From: Pseudoalteromonas nigrifaciens
Lineage (GTDB): Bacteria > Pseudomonadota > Gammaproteobacteria > Enterobacterales > Alteromonadaceae
NCBI RefSeq assembly: GCF_002221505.1
Contig: NZ_CP011036.1
Span: 1,984,001-2,048,000, forward strand
Direction: 5' to 3'
Length of the DNA stretch: 64,000 nt
Position 1 is the stretch's first letter. Every line of letters starts with the position of its first letter. The notes beneath the pieces were generated by a model, which saw only the letters and a program-made list of their open reading frames with translations, did not search any database and was not told where the DNA came from. The position numbers and the translations under genes were made by a program. Positions 40,168-51,299 of this stretch are shown piece by piece.

Positions 40168-43100
40168 TTAGTCTCTAAGATCTTTGATTTTGGCTTTTGA
40201 GAACCAAGCATATAAAACCGGTAACACAAACAAGGTGAGTAACGTTGCAGTAACCAAACCGCCAACAATAACACTCGCCAGTGGTCGTTGAATTTCAGCG
40301 CCAACTCCATTGGACATCAGCATTGGAATTAAACCTAACGCAGAAGTAATGGCGGTCATTAATACTGGACGTAAACGAGATACTGCCCCATCAAAAACAG
40401 CTTTTGAGGTGTCTATACCATCTTTTACCAGCTGGTTAATGCTTTCTACCATGACTACACCATTAAGCACGGCGACACCAAACAAAGTGATAAAGCCGAC
40501 TGAACTTGGCACTGACAAGTATTGACCTGAAATATACAGTGAGAAAATACCACCTATAACGGCCAAGGGTACATTCACTAAAATAAGCATCGCTTGACCA
40601 ACAGAGCCAAAGGCGAAATAAAGTAGCAAGGCAATTAGTGCCAATGATAGAGGCACTACCACTGATAGTCGCTGCTGCGCACGTTGTTGGTTTTCAAATT
40701 GACCACCAATCACTACAGAATAACCTGCAGGTAAATCTACTTTGCTATCAATAACTGCACGAATGTCGCTAACAACACTTCCCATGTCTCGACCTTGAAC
40801 ATTGGCTTGAATTACCACGCGTCGCTGTACATCATCACGTCGCACTTGTGGTGGGCCAGATTCAAAACTGACGGTAGCAATATCGCCTAAACGTACCCAA
40901 GCACCCGTAGGTGATTGTATTCTCAGATCTGCAATAGCTTCTTGGTTATCACGGTATTTTTCTTCAATGCGAACATAAATATCATAACGTTCATTACCAT
41001 TGATTATTTGGCCAGCGCTAACGCCACCGATACCGTTTTTAACCACTTCCATGACATCGCCAACTGACAAACCAAAACGTGACAATTGCTGTCTTTTCGG
41101 TTTAATCACTAACTGTGCTTCACCAGCGATTTGCTCTAAGGCTACATCTCTTGCGCCATCAATTTGTTTGATTGCCGCTTCAATTTCTTGACCTTTGCTC
41201 GCCAACATATCTAATTCTGGTCCAAACAATTTAATGGCAAGTTGCGCTTTAACTCCTGACAGTAATTCATCTACACGAGTCGCTATGGGCTGTGAAAAGT
41301 TAAGTAATAACCCTGGGAATTGCTCAAGTTTCTCTTCCATTAAACCTTGTAATTCAACGCGATTTTTGGCACTTGTCCATTCTGAAACAGGTTTTAAGCC
41401 AATGTAAATTTCGATGTTATTAACTGGTTCAGGATCACCGCCGATTTCAGCACGTCCAATTCGACTTAGGGTATATTCAACTTCGGGGAACTCCATTAAC
41501 TTTTCTTCAAGAATTGGAGCAACCGACAAGGCTGTTTCTAAACTTGCTGATGGCGCTAATGTTGCTCTTAGGTTAATGGTACCCTCTTCTAATTCTGGTA
41601 CAAATTCAGTCCCTATTTGAGGTATTAAAGATGCTGCACCCACAAGTAACAATAATGAAGCAATAATAACTACTTTCGTGTGTTTCATCGCGGCTTTGAG
41701 GCCTTTTCGATAAAGCTTATCTAATGGTTTTAAGACAAAACTTTCTCTTTCTTTAACGCCTTTATTAAACATAAAGGTTGCTAAGGCTGGAACCACAAAC
41801 AGTGCCACTAAAATAGCCGAAATAACCGCTAAAATAATACTGATAGCCATCGGCTGGAACAATTTAGCTTCCACTCCTTCAAAGCTAAATAACGGTGTAA
41901 ATACCACTAAAATAATAGAGGCAGCAAAAAATACCGGGCGTGCAACTTCTTTTCCTGCTTCTTTTAATCGTAGAGGAATGCCTTCTTTATCATGTTCTAC
42001 ATCGTGGGGATCAGCATCTGTGCCTAACGTTCTCGCTTGCGCATTTTTGTAATGTGTTGAATCAGGTCTATTAAGGTGTTTGAACATGTTTTCAACCATC
42101 ACAACAGAGCCATCAACCAACATACCAATAGCAACAGCGATACCACCTAACGACATTAAGTTTGCCGATAAACCTATCCAAGACATCACCATTAAGGCGA
42201 TAGCGATTGAAATAGGAATTGAAATTAACACTAAAAAGGTTGCGCGTAAGTTCATTAAAAACAGAGCAAGTACGATAGCGATAAATATAAATGCCAGCGC
42301 TAATGCTTGCACTACAGTATCAACTGCTTTAGTAATTAAATCTGCCTGATCGTAGAAAGGTTCAAAACGTACGCCTTCAGGTAGTGCTTGGTTGATCATT
42401 GGAATACGTGCACTTATACCGTCGATTGTCGCTTTAGTATTTGCGCCCATACGTTTCAATACGATACCTGAAACCACTTCACCTAAGTTTTCAATGTTAC
42501 CCTGTGCATCTCTGCGCGTCATAGTAACTGCGCCTTGGCGTATTTCACTACCCAGCGAAACCTTGGCTACATCTTCGATAGTCACCACAGTACCATCAAC
42601 CGTTTTAACCGGTACTTGTCTAATATCAGCTAAACCTGCTTCGCCACTATTAAACCAACCTGTGCCACGAATAACTAATTGCTCTTGTCCACGGTTCATG
42701 TACCAACCGCCAACATTGGCATTGTTGTTATCGAGTGCAGTAACAATATCGTCTTGCGTTAACTCATATGATAATAATTTACTTGGCTCAATGTTGACTT
42801 GATACTGTCTGACGTTGCCGCCAAAAGATAAGACGTCGGTAACACCATCTACCGGCATAACCAATAACTTTACTATCCAATCGTTCAAGCTCCTTAAGGT
42901 CATAGAATCATAACCAGAATCTTTATCTGCAATTAACAAATACTGAAAAACTTGACCCAAACCTGAGGTGTTAGGTCCCATTGCTGGTGTGCCCACGCCT
43001 TGCGGAATTAACTCTTTTGCCGCTTGTAAACGCTCAAATACTAACTGGCGAGCAAAGTAGATGTCTGTGCCTTCTTTAAAGACAACAGTAACACCCGATA

Positions 43101-43368
43101 AACCCGTTTTTGAAATAGAGCGTACTTGCTCTACATCAGGCAACGCATACATTACTGCTTCAATGGGATAGGTTATTAACTGCTCTACTTCTTCAGCGGC
43201 TAAGCCCGGTGCTTCAGTATTAACCGCTACCTGAACATTGGTTACATCAGGAAAAGCATCTAAATTTAGTTTTGGGATCACCATAACAGAGCCTGCCATA
43301 GTAGCAATTAGGGCGATAATTACTAAGAGTCGATTATTGATCGACCAATCAATCATTTTATTAAACAT
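40168..43368 (-). CDS. czcA: heavy-metal RND efflux pump, CzcA/CusA type
   Basis: A 1066-residue inner-membrane pump of the HME-RND family with 12 TM segments and two large periplasmic loops. The N-terminal LDAFPDVTNVQV, the TM4 motif DGSVVMVEN and the length fit CzcA-type Zn/Co/Cd exporters; a copper/silver specificity (CusA) cannot be excluded by eye. It is the last gene of the czcCBA operon, 12 bases downstream of the adaptor gene. Confidence 0.92.
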   Translation of the reverse strand: MFNKMIDWSINNRLLVIIALIATMAGSVMVIPKLNLDAFPDVTNVQVAVNTEAPGLAAEEVEQLITYPIEAVMYALPDVEQVRSISKTGLSGVTVVFKEGTDIYFARQLVFERLQAAKELIPQGVGTPAMGPNTSGLGQVFQYLLIADKDSGYDSMTLRSLNDWIVKLLVMPVDGVTDVLSFGGNVRQYQVNIEPSKLLSYELTQDDIVTALDNNNANVGGWYMNRGQEQLVIRGTGWFNSGEAGLADIRQVPVKTVDGTVVTIEDVAKVSLGSEIRQGAVTMTRRDAQGNIENLGEVVSGIVLKRMGANTKATIDGISARIPMINQALPEGVRFEPFYDQADLITKAVDTVVQALALAFIFIAIVLALFLMNLRATFLVLISIPISIAIALMVMSWIGLSANLMSLGGIAVAIGMLVDGSVVMVENMFKHLNRPDSTHYKNAQARTLGTDADPHDVEHDKEGIPLRLKEAGKEVARPVFFAASIILVVFTPLFSFEGVEAKLFQPMAISIILAVISAILVALFVVPALATFMFNKGVKERESFVLKPLDKLYRKGLKAAMKHTKVVIIASLLLLVGAASLIPQIGTEFVPELEEGTINLRATLAPSASLETALSVAPILEEKLMEFPEVEYTLSRIGRAEIGGDPEPVNNIEIYIGLKPVSEWTSAKNRVELQGLMEEKLEQFPGLLLNFSQPIATRVDELLSGVKAQLAIKLFGPELDMLASKGQEIEAAIKQIDGARDVALEQIAGEAQLVIKPKRQQLSRFGLSVGDVMEVVKNGIGGVSAGQIINGNERYDIYVRIEEKYRDNQEAIADLRIQSPTGAWVRLGDIATVSFESGPPQVRRDDVQRRVVIQANVQGRDMGSVVSDIRAVIDSKVDLPAGYSVVIGGQFENQQRAQQRLSVVVPLSLALIALLLYFAFGSVGQAMLILVNVPLAVIGGIFSLYISGQYLSVPSSVGFITLFGVAVLNGVVMVESINQLVKDGIDTSKAVFDGAVSRLRPVLMTAITSALGLIPMLMSNGVGAEIQRPLASVIVGGLVTATLLTLFVLPVLYAWFSKAKIKDLRD

Positions 43369-43380
43369 AATCTTATTCCC

Positions 43381-44727
43381 CTAGTGGCCGTGCGGATCAA
43401 ATCCGCCTTTTGCTATTTCTGACGCAACAAAAAAGGCACCTTTTGTTACCAAACGGGTATTAGGCTCAATACCGATAATTTGACGGTAATTGCCTAATGG
43501 CTGACCTAATTCAACTTCAACGGCTTTAAATTCACCAGAATGGTCTTCAACAAATACCGTCCAATCACCATCGGCACCACGCATTAATGCTGTTTCTGGT
43601 ACTGCCATTACAGGGCTTTGCGTATCAAACTGAAAATTTACATTAACAAACATGCCTGAATGCAAACTGTCATCAGTATTTTCAACCGACAGTCTAACGA
43701 TTCGGGTACGCGTACTTGGATCAATGGTATGTGCTTCTTGAATGACCTTGGCAACATGCACTTGCCCGGCAAACTCAACTTTTGCAATGGTGCCAATAGG
43801 AAGACTTAATTTTTTATTTGGCGAAACACGCGCTTCAACCCATAAGTCTTTTTCATCAGCCAATACCATGATTTTTTCACCGGCAGGCACACGTTGTCCT
43901 TGAGAGAAATCATCACTTAAAACCACACCAGAGCGCTGAGCGACTAAGGTATATTCACCAAGATTTGATGAGTTGTTTTTTACAATATCTTTAATGGCTG
44001 CTTTGGTTAAACCAAAGGCAGTTAATCGACCATAAGCTGAAATGTAATCTGTTTCACTGGCTAATAGGCGGCTTTCACTGACGGTGCCAAGGCCCAATTT
44101 TTTAGTTCGTTGCCACTCACTGTAAGCAACACGATATTGTGCTTGTGCTTCGGCCATTGATTCACTAAATAAGGTAACTAAAGACTGACCCTTAGTCACA
44201 TGTTCACCTAAAATAGCATGACGACTGATCACTACCGATTCAGTACGTGAAGAGACAATGTAACTGGTATAACCGTTCCCTTTTATTTCTCCTGGTGCAT
44301 AGATACTTTTAGCAAAAATTGCCGGCTTTAAGTTAGTCACTTTGATATTGGCGAGTGCCATTTTTTCTGGACTAAAACTTATGCCTTCTTCATGTTCTTC
44401 TTCAGCTGTTTCTTTACTCGCTGTTTCACTACCATGGTCATGACCGTCATCAGATTTCTCCTCCGCAGCATGGTCGTCTTTGCTTTCATCACTACCATGT
44501 TCATGACCACTTTCGTCATGCACTTCTTCACTTTCAGAGTCATGATCATGGTCAGTTTTTAATACGATGGATTGCTCTACTGCTGGCGTTTTTTCTAGAG
44601 CGGCATCGTTATATGATAATGCCGTAGTTGACACGACAGCTAAGCCAGTAAATAAACTACTTAGGGTAATGAGTTTTATTTTTTTCACTATTTTATGAGA
44701 TGTTTTATCAGTTATTTTATTTTTCAT
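43381..44727 (-). CDS. czcB: heavy-metal efflux periplasmic adaptor, CzcB type
   Basis: An RND membrane-fusion protein of 448 residues from the ATG at 44727, which has GGAA upstream (the frame opens at a TTG at 44751). It has an N-terminal anchor segment, then a strikingly acidic, His-rich stretch of about 75 residues (several HDH and HGSE clusters) that likely binds metal in the periplasm. Barrel-sandwich, hairpin and beta-barrel domains follow (VSSRTESVVISRHAILGEHV and AEARVSPNKKLSLP regions). The C-terminus FDPHGH adds two further His. Confidence 0.9.
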   Translation of the reverse strand: MKNKITDKTSHKIVKKIKLITLSSLFTGLAVVSTTALSYNDAALEKTPAVEQSIVLKTDHDHDSESEEVHDESGHEHGSDESKDDHAAEEKSDDGHDHGSETASKETAEEEHEEGISFSPEKMALANIKVTNLKPAIFAKSIYAPGEIKGNGYTSYIVSSRTESVVISRHAILGEHVTKGQSLVTLFSESMAEAQAQYRVAYSEWQRTKKLGLGTVSESRLLASETDYISAYGRLTAFGLTKAAIKDIVKNNSSNLGEYTLVAQRSGVVLSDDFSQGQRVPAGEKIMVLADEKDLWVEARVSPNKKLSLPIGTIAKVEFAGQVHVAKVIQEAHTIDPSTRTRIVRLSVENTDDSLHSGMFVNVNFQFDTQSPVMAVPETALMRGADGDWTVFVEDHSGEFKAVEVELGQPLGNYRQIIGIEPNTRLVTKGAFFVASEIAKGGFDPHGH

Positions 44728-44789
44728 TTTTAATTCCAAATTCTGTAACAATTCACGCTCATCAAGCCGCGTAAAGTGATATAATAGGT

Positions 44790-46028
44790 TTAGTTTAATA
44801 GCTTAGTTGCCGCATTTAATTGGCCTACATCGAGTAGCCATTGCACTTCGCTTATTTTGAACTGGGCTTGTAATTCAATGCCCGCGTATAAACCTTCCGC
44901 TCTTTGTTGTAATGCCAATAAATAATCCGAGGTATTTAAATCACCTACTTGCCATTGTTTTTGCAATAACTGCGCGCTGTGTTCGCCGCGTCCTTGCATT
45001 AACTGTTGCCAACGGCCAAGGTATTTTTTATTAGAGATTAGTGAGGCAGTACTTGCCTGTATCAAATACTTTTGCTTACGCATTACTGAACGAAAATTTG
45101 CTTCTGCGGCGATAGCTTGTTGGTTTTGTGCTTTGGCATTAGCTTGGTAATCATTACGAATATTTAACGGCATAGAAAAAGTAACTCCGACAACATTATC
45201 GACATCATTTTTTCCGGCACTAATTCCAATGGTAGGATCGGCTTTGGTTTCAAGCATGGCATATTGAGCTTTACTTTTTTGCATTTGCCACAGTGCTTGA
45301 GAGGCTAATACTTGCGGGTGCTGCGTTAACCACTGCTCAGCTACTTGAAAGTTTGTAACGCCTAAGCCCTGCTCTGGATATGCTTGTGTATCAGGACGCC
45401 AATCAGGCAACAACTCATTAACCTTGGCTTGAGCTTGTGTTAACTGTGCTTGTATTTGGGCCGTTTTATTAAGCATTTGCGACAAATTCAAGAAAGTTAA
45501 CTCAGCATCAACCTGACCAAGATCGCCAGCTTTCTGCCTTTTAGTTACAATTTTAAGCAAGGTTTCTAACTGTTGCTCTTGTTCAAAAGCAAGTGACGAC
45601 TTATCCATGGCAAGTTGCCAATTAATAAGTGCTTTTAAGGCTTGTGCTTTTTTCTGCTCTATCGCATAAGTGAATTGTTTACTGGCCGCCGTTAATATTT
45701 TATCGCCGATAGCAGCATTAACAGCCTGCTTATCCCACAAGTCAATCGTTTGGCTAATACCAATATTGTAATTATTTCCGTCACCTTCACGCTCGTAACC
45801 TGTCGATAGTTCTGGGTTGTAAAGTGGTAACTTACTGCCCTGTGCTTTGGAAAATTCAGCATTCATGAGTTCACGTGCTGAGACAATATCAGGGTGTTTA
45901 TTGATTTGCCGATCGAGCCAGTCACTCGATAGCGTTGGCTTAGCAAAAGCGAAGCTACTAACAGATAAACTTGCTGAAAAGCCGATAAATAATGCGATTC
46001 CAGCAGATTTTGCTGAGAAAAATTTCAT
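44790..46028 (-). CDS. czcC: heavy-metal efflux outer membrane protein, CzcC type
   Basis: A TolC-family outer membrane channel of 412 residues with a signal peptide (1-29, ending SFAFA). It has two halves of long helices (SRELMNAEF and LNLSQMLNKTAQIQAQLTQA) and the GY-rich N-terminal LYNPELSTGYEREG of CzcC/CusC proteins. It precedes czcB and czcA on the same strand, so the three form a complete export complex. Confidence 0.88.
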   Translation of the reverse strand: MKFFSAKSAGIALFIGFSASLSVSSFAFAKPTLSSDWLDRQINKHPDIVSARELMNAEFSKAQGSKLPLYNPELSTGYEREGDGNNYNIGISQTIDLWDKQAVNAAIGDKILTAASKQFTYAIEQKKAQALKALINWQLAMDKSSLAFEQEQQLETLLKIVTKRQKAGDLGQVDAELTFLNLSQMLNKTAQIQAQLTQAQAKVNELLPDWRPDTQAYPEQGLGVTNFQVAEQWLTQHPQVLASQALWQMQKSKAQYAMLETKADPTIGISAGKNDVDNVVGVTFSMPLNIRNDYQANAKAQNQQAIAAEANFRSVMRKQKYLIQASTASLISNKKYLGRWQQLMQGRGEHSAQLLQKQWQVGDLNTSDYLLALQQRAEGLYAGIELQAQFKISEVQWLLDVGQLNAATKLLN

Positions 46029-46132
46029 AATAATCTCTTAATTTAATAATAAAATGCCGCAACTAAACCAACTAGGCTACATTAAGCGCTAGTTAAGAAT
46101 AAATTTGTTACGAATATAGCTTTAAAACTAAA

Positions 46133-46480
46133 TTAAACGATTGGGGGGCGTATAGGTTCTTCAGTGAATATTTTATCTACATGATCAGCATAAAAATATT
46201 GATTTGTAATAATAAGTTTAGGGGTCTGTAGTGTAGATTTATTACTGGCAACCCACTGTGTGTGAGTGCCTTGACAGTGACCACAATGATGGCAATCTTT
46301 AATATTATGTTCAGTGTCAGATGATTCATCGAAAAGTTCAATATCATCACTATCATGGGAATGTTCTGTTTGAATATGTAGAGAGTCAATCTGATGACTT
46401 TCATTTGAATTAGCCACAGAAGCAAACGACTGCAATGCAATCGATAGTACTACTAACAAACTAATCCAAGTATTTTTCAT
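46133..46480 (-). CDS. small His/Cys-rich periplasmic protein
   Basis: A 115-residue secreted protein (signal peptide 1-23). The mature part has HSHDSDD and the cluster KDCHHCGHCQGTH, with three Cys and several His, well suited to binding Zn, Cd or Cu. The C-terminus EEPIRPPIV resembles that of small DUF2946-like proteins found at the head of czc/cus operons. It precedes czcC by about 105 bases and likely starts the operon. Its role as a metal sensor or chaperone is inferred. Confidence 0.65.
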   Translation of the reverse strand: MKNTWISLLVVLSIALQSFASVANSNESHQIDSLHIQTEHSHDSDDIELFDESSDTEHNIKDCHHCGHCQGTHTQWVASNKSTLQTPKLIITNQYFYADHVDKIFTEEPIRPPIV

Positions 46481-46649
46481 TTTTACTCTAACATCAAAAT
46501 TTTAAAAAACATTGTAGTCAAGAAACCCACTCAAGTCAATCAAATTAAGTAGTTTATACAGGACAATCCACGGCAAGATCATTATAAATTGAACTTCTAG
46601 AACAAGTAGCGATCAGATCAAGGCATTATAATCACCTTGGTCACTTAAT

Positions 46650-47060
46650 ATGAGCGCTACTTTTCTGAAACACTTTGATTCAATTACCGATCCTCGCATT
46701 GAACGCTGTAAAAAGCATGAACTTATCGATATTCTCCTCTTAGCCATTAGTGCTGTACTCTCCGGCGCAGAAGGATGGGAGGATATTGAAGATTTTGGGC
46801 ATCTAAAACTTGATTGGTTAAAAAAATATGGCGCTTTCAAAGAGGGTATCCCAAGACACGACACCATTGCCCGTGTCATTTGTCGGTTAAAATCAGATGA
46901 AATAGAGCATTCATTTCAATCTTGGATATCATCACTTATTGAAACCACTGGTGCTGATATCATTGCCATTGATGGAAAAACAGCACGTCGTTCATTTACA
47001 ACCAAAGATAGAAAAAGTGCCTTACATACCGTCAGCGCATGGAGCTGCCAACACCAATTA
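46650..47060 (+). pseudogene. ISAs1-family transposase, N-terminal fragment
   Basis: About 137 residues of an ISAs1 transposase: DPRIERCKKHELIDILLLAI, GAEGWEDIEDFG, GIPRHDTIARV and IIAIDGKTARRSF with its first catalytic Asp. The frame is cut at the left inverted repeat of the mercury transposon and runs to an artificial stop at 47090. The C-terminal half is not found on the other side of the transposon. Confidence 0.85.
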
Positions 47061-47092
47061 GGGGTTTTGCGCCCATCCCCTCGAAATTAACC

Positions 47093-47716
47093 TTAGTCTA
47101 AATTTTTAAGCTTTTTTCTAACTCTAATTACCGTACTTCGACTAACTCCAACTGCTTCAGCCGTTTTATTAATACTAAATCCAGCTTCAGTAAACGAGGC
47201 AATCCTATCATGAGCCTCTAAATCAGGCTGACGACCGTGATAAAGTCCCTTTTGCTGTGCTTTTACAATACCTTCTTTTTGCTTACGTTCACGTTCTCGA
47301 TATTCTTTATATGCACTGGCCGCTAATATTTCTAACAGCATATTATTAATAGCACTAAGTATTGATCTCATAAAATCATCACTTGGAAAACTGCCAAATG
47401 TTAAATGACTGGTTGGTAGATCTAAACTAACAACACTAATTCCTTTTTCATTTATTGAGGCTACAAGAGTTTTCCAATCATCAGGGCTTAGCCTTGTTAA
47501 ACGATCGATTGATTCAACTAACAAAACATCACCGGACTCTGATTCATCCAATAAACGAATTAGCTCTGGTCTATCTAAAGAATTACCAGATTTATTTTCT
47601 ATATAAAAAGAAGCAATTCGTTTGCTGAAGCCAGAAACGAATTTTTTTAATGAGCTTTTTGCTCTATTTGCATCTTGCTCAGAAGTTGATGCTCGTAAAT
47701 ATGCTCTTATGAACAT
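47093..47716 (-). CDS. tnpR: serine recombinase (resolvase, TnpR)
   Basis: A 207-residue serine recombinase: catalytic Ser in YLRASTSEQ (about residue 10), Arg in LDRPELIRLL and ESIDRLTRL, the long E-helix, then a C-terminal helix-turn-helix (SINKTAEAVGVSRSTVIRVR). It resolves the cointegrate formed by replicative transposition. The stop lies inside the left inverted repeat. The candidate res site is just upstream. Confidence 0.9.
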   Translation of the reverse strand: MFIRAYLRASTSEQDANRAKSSLKKFVSGFSKRIASFYIENKSGNSLDRPELIRLLDESESGDVLLVESIDRLTRLSPDDWKTLVASINEKGISVVSLDLPTSHLTFGSFPSDDFMRSILSAINNMLLEILAASAYKEYRERERKQKEGIVKAQQKGLYHGRQPDLEAHDRIASFTEAGFSINKTAEAVGVSRSTVIRVRKKLKNLD

Positions 47717-47728
47717 TTTTGCCTAATT

Positions 47729-47779
47729 AGGTCTATTTAGATGGTGTCATATCATATAGGTTTATTTAAGTGGTGTCAT
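47729..47779. promoter_or_regulatory. candidate res site/direct repeats upstream of tnpR
   Basis: Two direct copies of AGGTYTATTTARRTGGTGTC at 47729 and 47758, 29 bp apart, directly before tnpR. Paired recombinase binding sites upstream of the resolvase gene are the usual res layout, and they often overlap its promoter. Confidence 0.6.
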
Positions 47780-48045
47780 TACGTAATTGCCTGTGATATA
47801 TTAACAGTATCTTTAGGGTGTACTCATGTAGAACTGCATGTAATAACACTAATTTGGACTTTGATAATGAAAAAGGATAAACCATACATTGTTGTGGTTT
47901 AATATTGTTGTAACAACGGTAACTTTACTTATTTAATAGAAGAAAAAACAAAATCAATTAGCGATGTTTAAACTGGTATTCATTGATGGTCACTTTAATT
48001 AGATATAAAGTAAGTAAACAAAAAGTCAGTAAGGTAATTGATAAC

Positions 48046-48438
48046 GTGTCTAAACGAACCATAAGTATGTTGGCTAAAGAACTGAGTGTAAATGTCGAAA
48101 CAATTCGCTTTTATGAACGCAAAGGCTTAATTAAACAACCACCAAAGCCTATGCAGGGCTATAGACATTACCCGAAAGAAACGGTAAATAGAATACATTT
48201 TATCAAGCGTTCTCAAGAATTAGGTTTTACGCTAAATGAGATTGAAGGGTTACTTGCGTTAAACGATAGCCCATGTAGTAAAGTACAAGAATTAGCTAAT
48301 AAAAAACTGATCGCAGTACAAAAAAAGATGGCTGACTTGTTGTTGTTAGAACACGCTTTGGAAGAACATTTAGGACAATGCCAAAATAATGATGACGATA
48401 GCCACTGCCCAATAATTGATTCGTTGCAACCGAAGTAA
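48046..48438 (+). CDS. merR: mercuric resistance regulator MerR
   Basis: Hg(II)-responsive regulator. The HTH and family stretch is VNVETIRFYERKGLI; the three mercury-binding Cys are visible as SPCSK, LGQCQ and SHCPII. The frame opens upstream (TTG 47983, ATG 47986); the GTG at 48046 gives the usual short N-terminus of MerR, but the ATG at 47986 is possible. It is encoded on the same strand as the structural genes rather than divergent as in Tn501 and Tn21, so the operator lies downstream, between merR and merT. Confidence 0.9.
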   Translation: MSKRTISMLAKELSVNVETIRFYERKGLIKQPPKPMQGYRHYPKETVNRIHFIKRSQELGFTLNEIEGLLALNDSPCSKVQELANKKLIAVQKKMADLLLLEHALEEHLGQCQNNDDDSHCPIIDSLQPK

Positions 48439-48569
48439 ATGATTCACTTAACTACCATTTCCCACTAAAACAGCATATCCAATTTTACTTCTGCGCCTTA
48501 ATTCAAGTTAGCTTATTCCCCGTATCTGTCGTAGCAGATTATCAAAGATAAATTTTTTATAAATCACCC

Positions 48570-48601
48570 TTGACTCCGTACTTAGGTACATGCAATACAC
48601 T
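48570..48601 (+). promoter_or_regulatory. mer promoter/operator (PmerT, merO)
   Basis: -35 TTGACT (48570-48575) and -10-like TACACT (48596-48601) separated by 20 bases, the long spacer typical of MerR-controlled promoters (19-20). The spacer holds the dyad TCCGTACTTAGGTAC, whose left half is identical to the Tn501 merO half-site. Confidence 0.85.
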
Positions 48602-48628
48602 TGCATTATCACTTAATGAGGTATCTAT

Positions 48629-48976
48629 ATGAATCAAAAAGAATCAAACCTTCCAATGATAGGAGGCATCATAGCAGCATTAGGCGCAGGCGTATGCTGT
48701 GTAGGTCCTTTGCTCCTGTTATTACTTGGGGTAAGTGGCTCATGGATTGGTAATTTAACTGCATTTGAACCCTATAGGCCATTATTTATCGCATTTGTAG
48801 TGTTGTTGTTTGGTTACTCAGGTTGGAAAATTTACCGTCCTGTAGAAGAGTGTGAGCCGGGAACGGCCTGTGCAATTCCTAAGAAACAGCAACAACGAAA
48901 AGTCATTTTCTGGCTGAGCGCTATAGTTGCGACAATTTTAGTGACCAGTAATTATTGGATACTTTTGTTTGCTTAA
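48629..48976 (+). CDS. merT: mercuric transport protein MerT
   Basis: A 115-residue inner-membrane Hg(II) importer with three TM segments. The first TM holds the CC pair (GAGVCCVGPLL), and the cytoplasmic loop holds the second pair in EECEPGTAC. It takes Hg(II) from MerP and delivers it to MerA. First gene after the mer promoter. Confidence 0.94.
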   Translation: MNQKESNLPMIGGIIAALGAGVCCVGPLLLLLLGVSGSWIGNLTAFEPYRPLFIAFVVLLFGYSGWKIYRPVEECEPGTACAIPKKQQQRKVIFWLSAIVATILVTSNYWILLFA

Positions 48977-49022
48977 TATACAGATCAAGAAATTTATAAC
49001 ATTTTAAAATTTGGAGCTAATT

Positions 49023-49307
49023 ATGAAAAAATTATTATTAACCGCACTGCTTTCACTTTCTAGTTTTGGTGCTTTTGCTGAAGTAAAAACAGTTACACTG
49101 GAAGTGCCAACGATGAACTGTGCGACATGTCCAATCACAGTTAAAAAGTCATTAGAAAATGTTGATGGCGTTGAAAATGCGAAAGTTACCTACAAGCCTA
49201 AGCTAGCTGTTGTTTCTTTTGATGACACTAAAACCAACATCAATGCATTAATTGCAGCGACTACCAACGCTGGCTACCCTTCAAATTTAAAAAGTGAAAA
49301 TAAGTAA
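49023..49307 (+). CDS. merP: periplasmic mercury-binding protein MerP
   Basis: A 94-residue secreted HMA-domain protein: signal peptide ending FGAFA, then the metal-binding PTMNCATCPITVKK. The frame can open at a TTG at 49011, but the ATG at 49023 has GGAG 6 bases upstream. Its stop overlaps the start of merC by one base. Confidence 0.94.
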   Translation: MKKLLLTALLSLSSFGAFAEVKTVTLEVPTMNCATCPITVKKSLENVDGVENAKVTYKPKLAVVSFDDTKTNINALIAATTNAGYPSNLKSENK

Positions 49308-49726
49308 TGTTTAGCCCCTTAGAACTAGTTACGCGTATCGGAGATAAAGCAGGCTCTATAGGTGCACTTGTTTCGGCAATGGGATGCGCCATGTGTTTTC
49401 CCGCGATAGCTAGTCTTGGTGCGGCAATTGGGATGGGATTTCTTAGTCAGTGGGAAGGGGTATTTATCAATACGTTGTTACCACTGTTTGCAGTATTAGC
49501 GCTGGCAATGAATATCTTAGGCTGGTTTAGCCATCGTCAATGGCACCGTAGTTTTATCGGTTCAATTGGCCCCATTTTGGTTTTACTCTCTTTATACCCT
49601 TGGTTCCAGTACGGGTGGAGTTCATACGTTACTTATACGGGGCTAGGACTAATGGTTGCTGTATCAATTTGGGACATGGTTTCTCCTGCGAATAAACGCT
49701 GTGATGATGAAACTTGTACCGCTTAA
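49307..49726 (+). CDS. merC: mercury transport protein MerC
   Basis: A 139-residue inner-membrane protein with four TM segments. The Hg-binding pair is in SAMGCAMCFPAIASLG (TM1), and a C-terminal RCDDETC pair is present. It provides a second uptake route beside MerT. Starts in a TAATG overlap with merP. Confidence 0.92.
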   Translation: MFSPLELVTRIGDKAGSIGALVSAMGCAMCFPAIASLGAAIGMGFLSQWEGVFINTLLPLFAVLALAMNILGWFSHRQWHRSFIGSIGPILVLLSLYPWFQYGWSSYVTYTGLGLMVAVSIWDMVSPANKRCDDETCTA

Positions 49727-49743
49727 CTTTTTAAGAGGAATAA

Positions 49744-51186
<1,443 letters not shown>

Positions 51187-51216
51187 TCATTTAACGGTAA
51201 TGTACTTACAGAAATG

Positions 51217-51272
51217 TTAATGGAGTGCCAATTGATTGAATGTAATCAAGATATCTTAAGGCATTCCATTAA
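51217..51272. repeat. inverted repeat between merA and merD
   Basis: TTAATGGAGTGCC (51217-51229) and GGCATTCCATTAA (51260-51272) are complementary at 12 of 13 positions, with a 30-base loop. It could be a terminator-like structure or an operator setting merD expression apart from merA. Confidence 0.6.
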
Positions 51273-51299
51273 CAACACAAATTGGAAGCATGCTAAATC

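Noticed and set aside
47870..47905. 11-codon leader peptide before merR
   Set aside because: It has a start and stop but no conserved composition or downstream attenuator structure, so chance is more likely.
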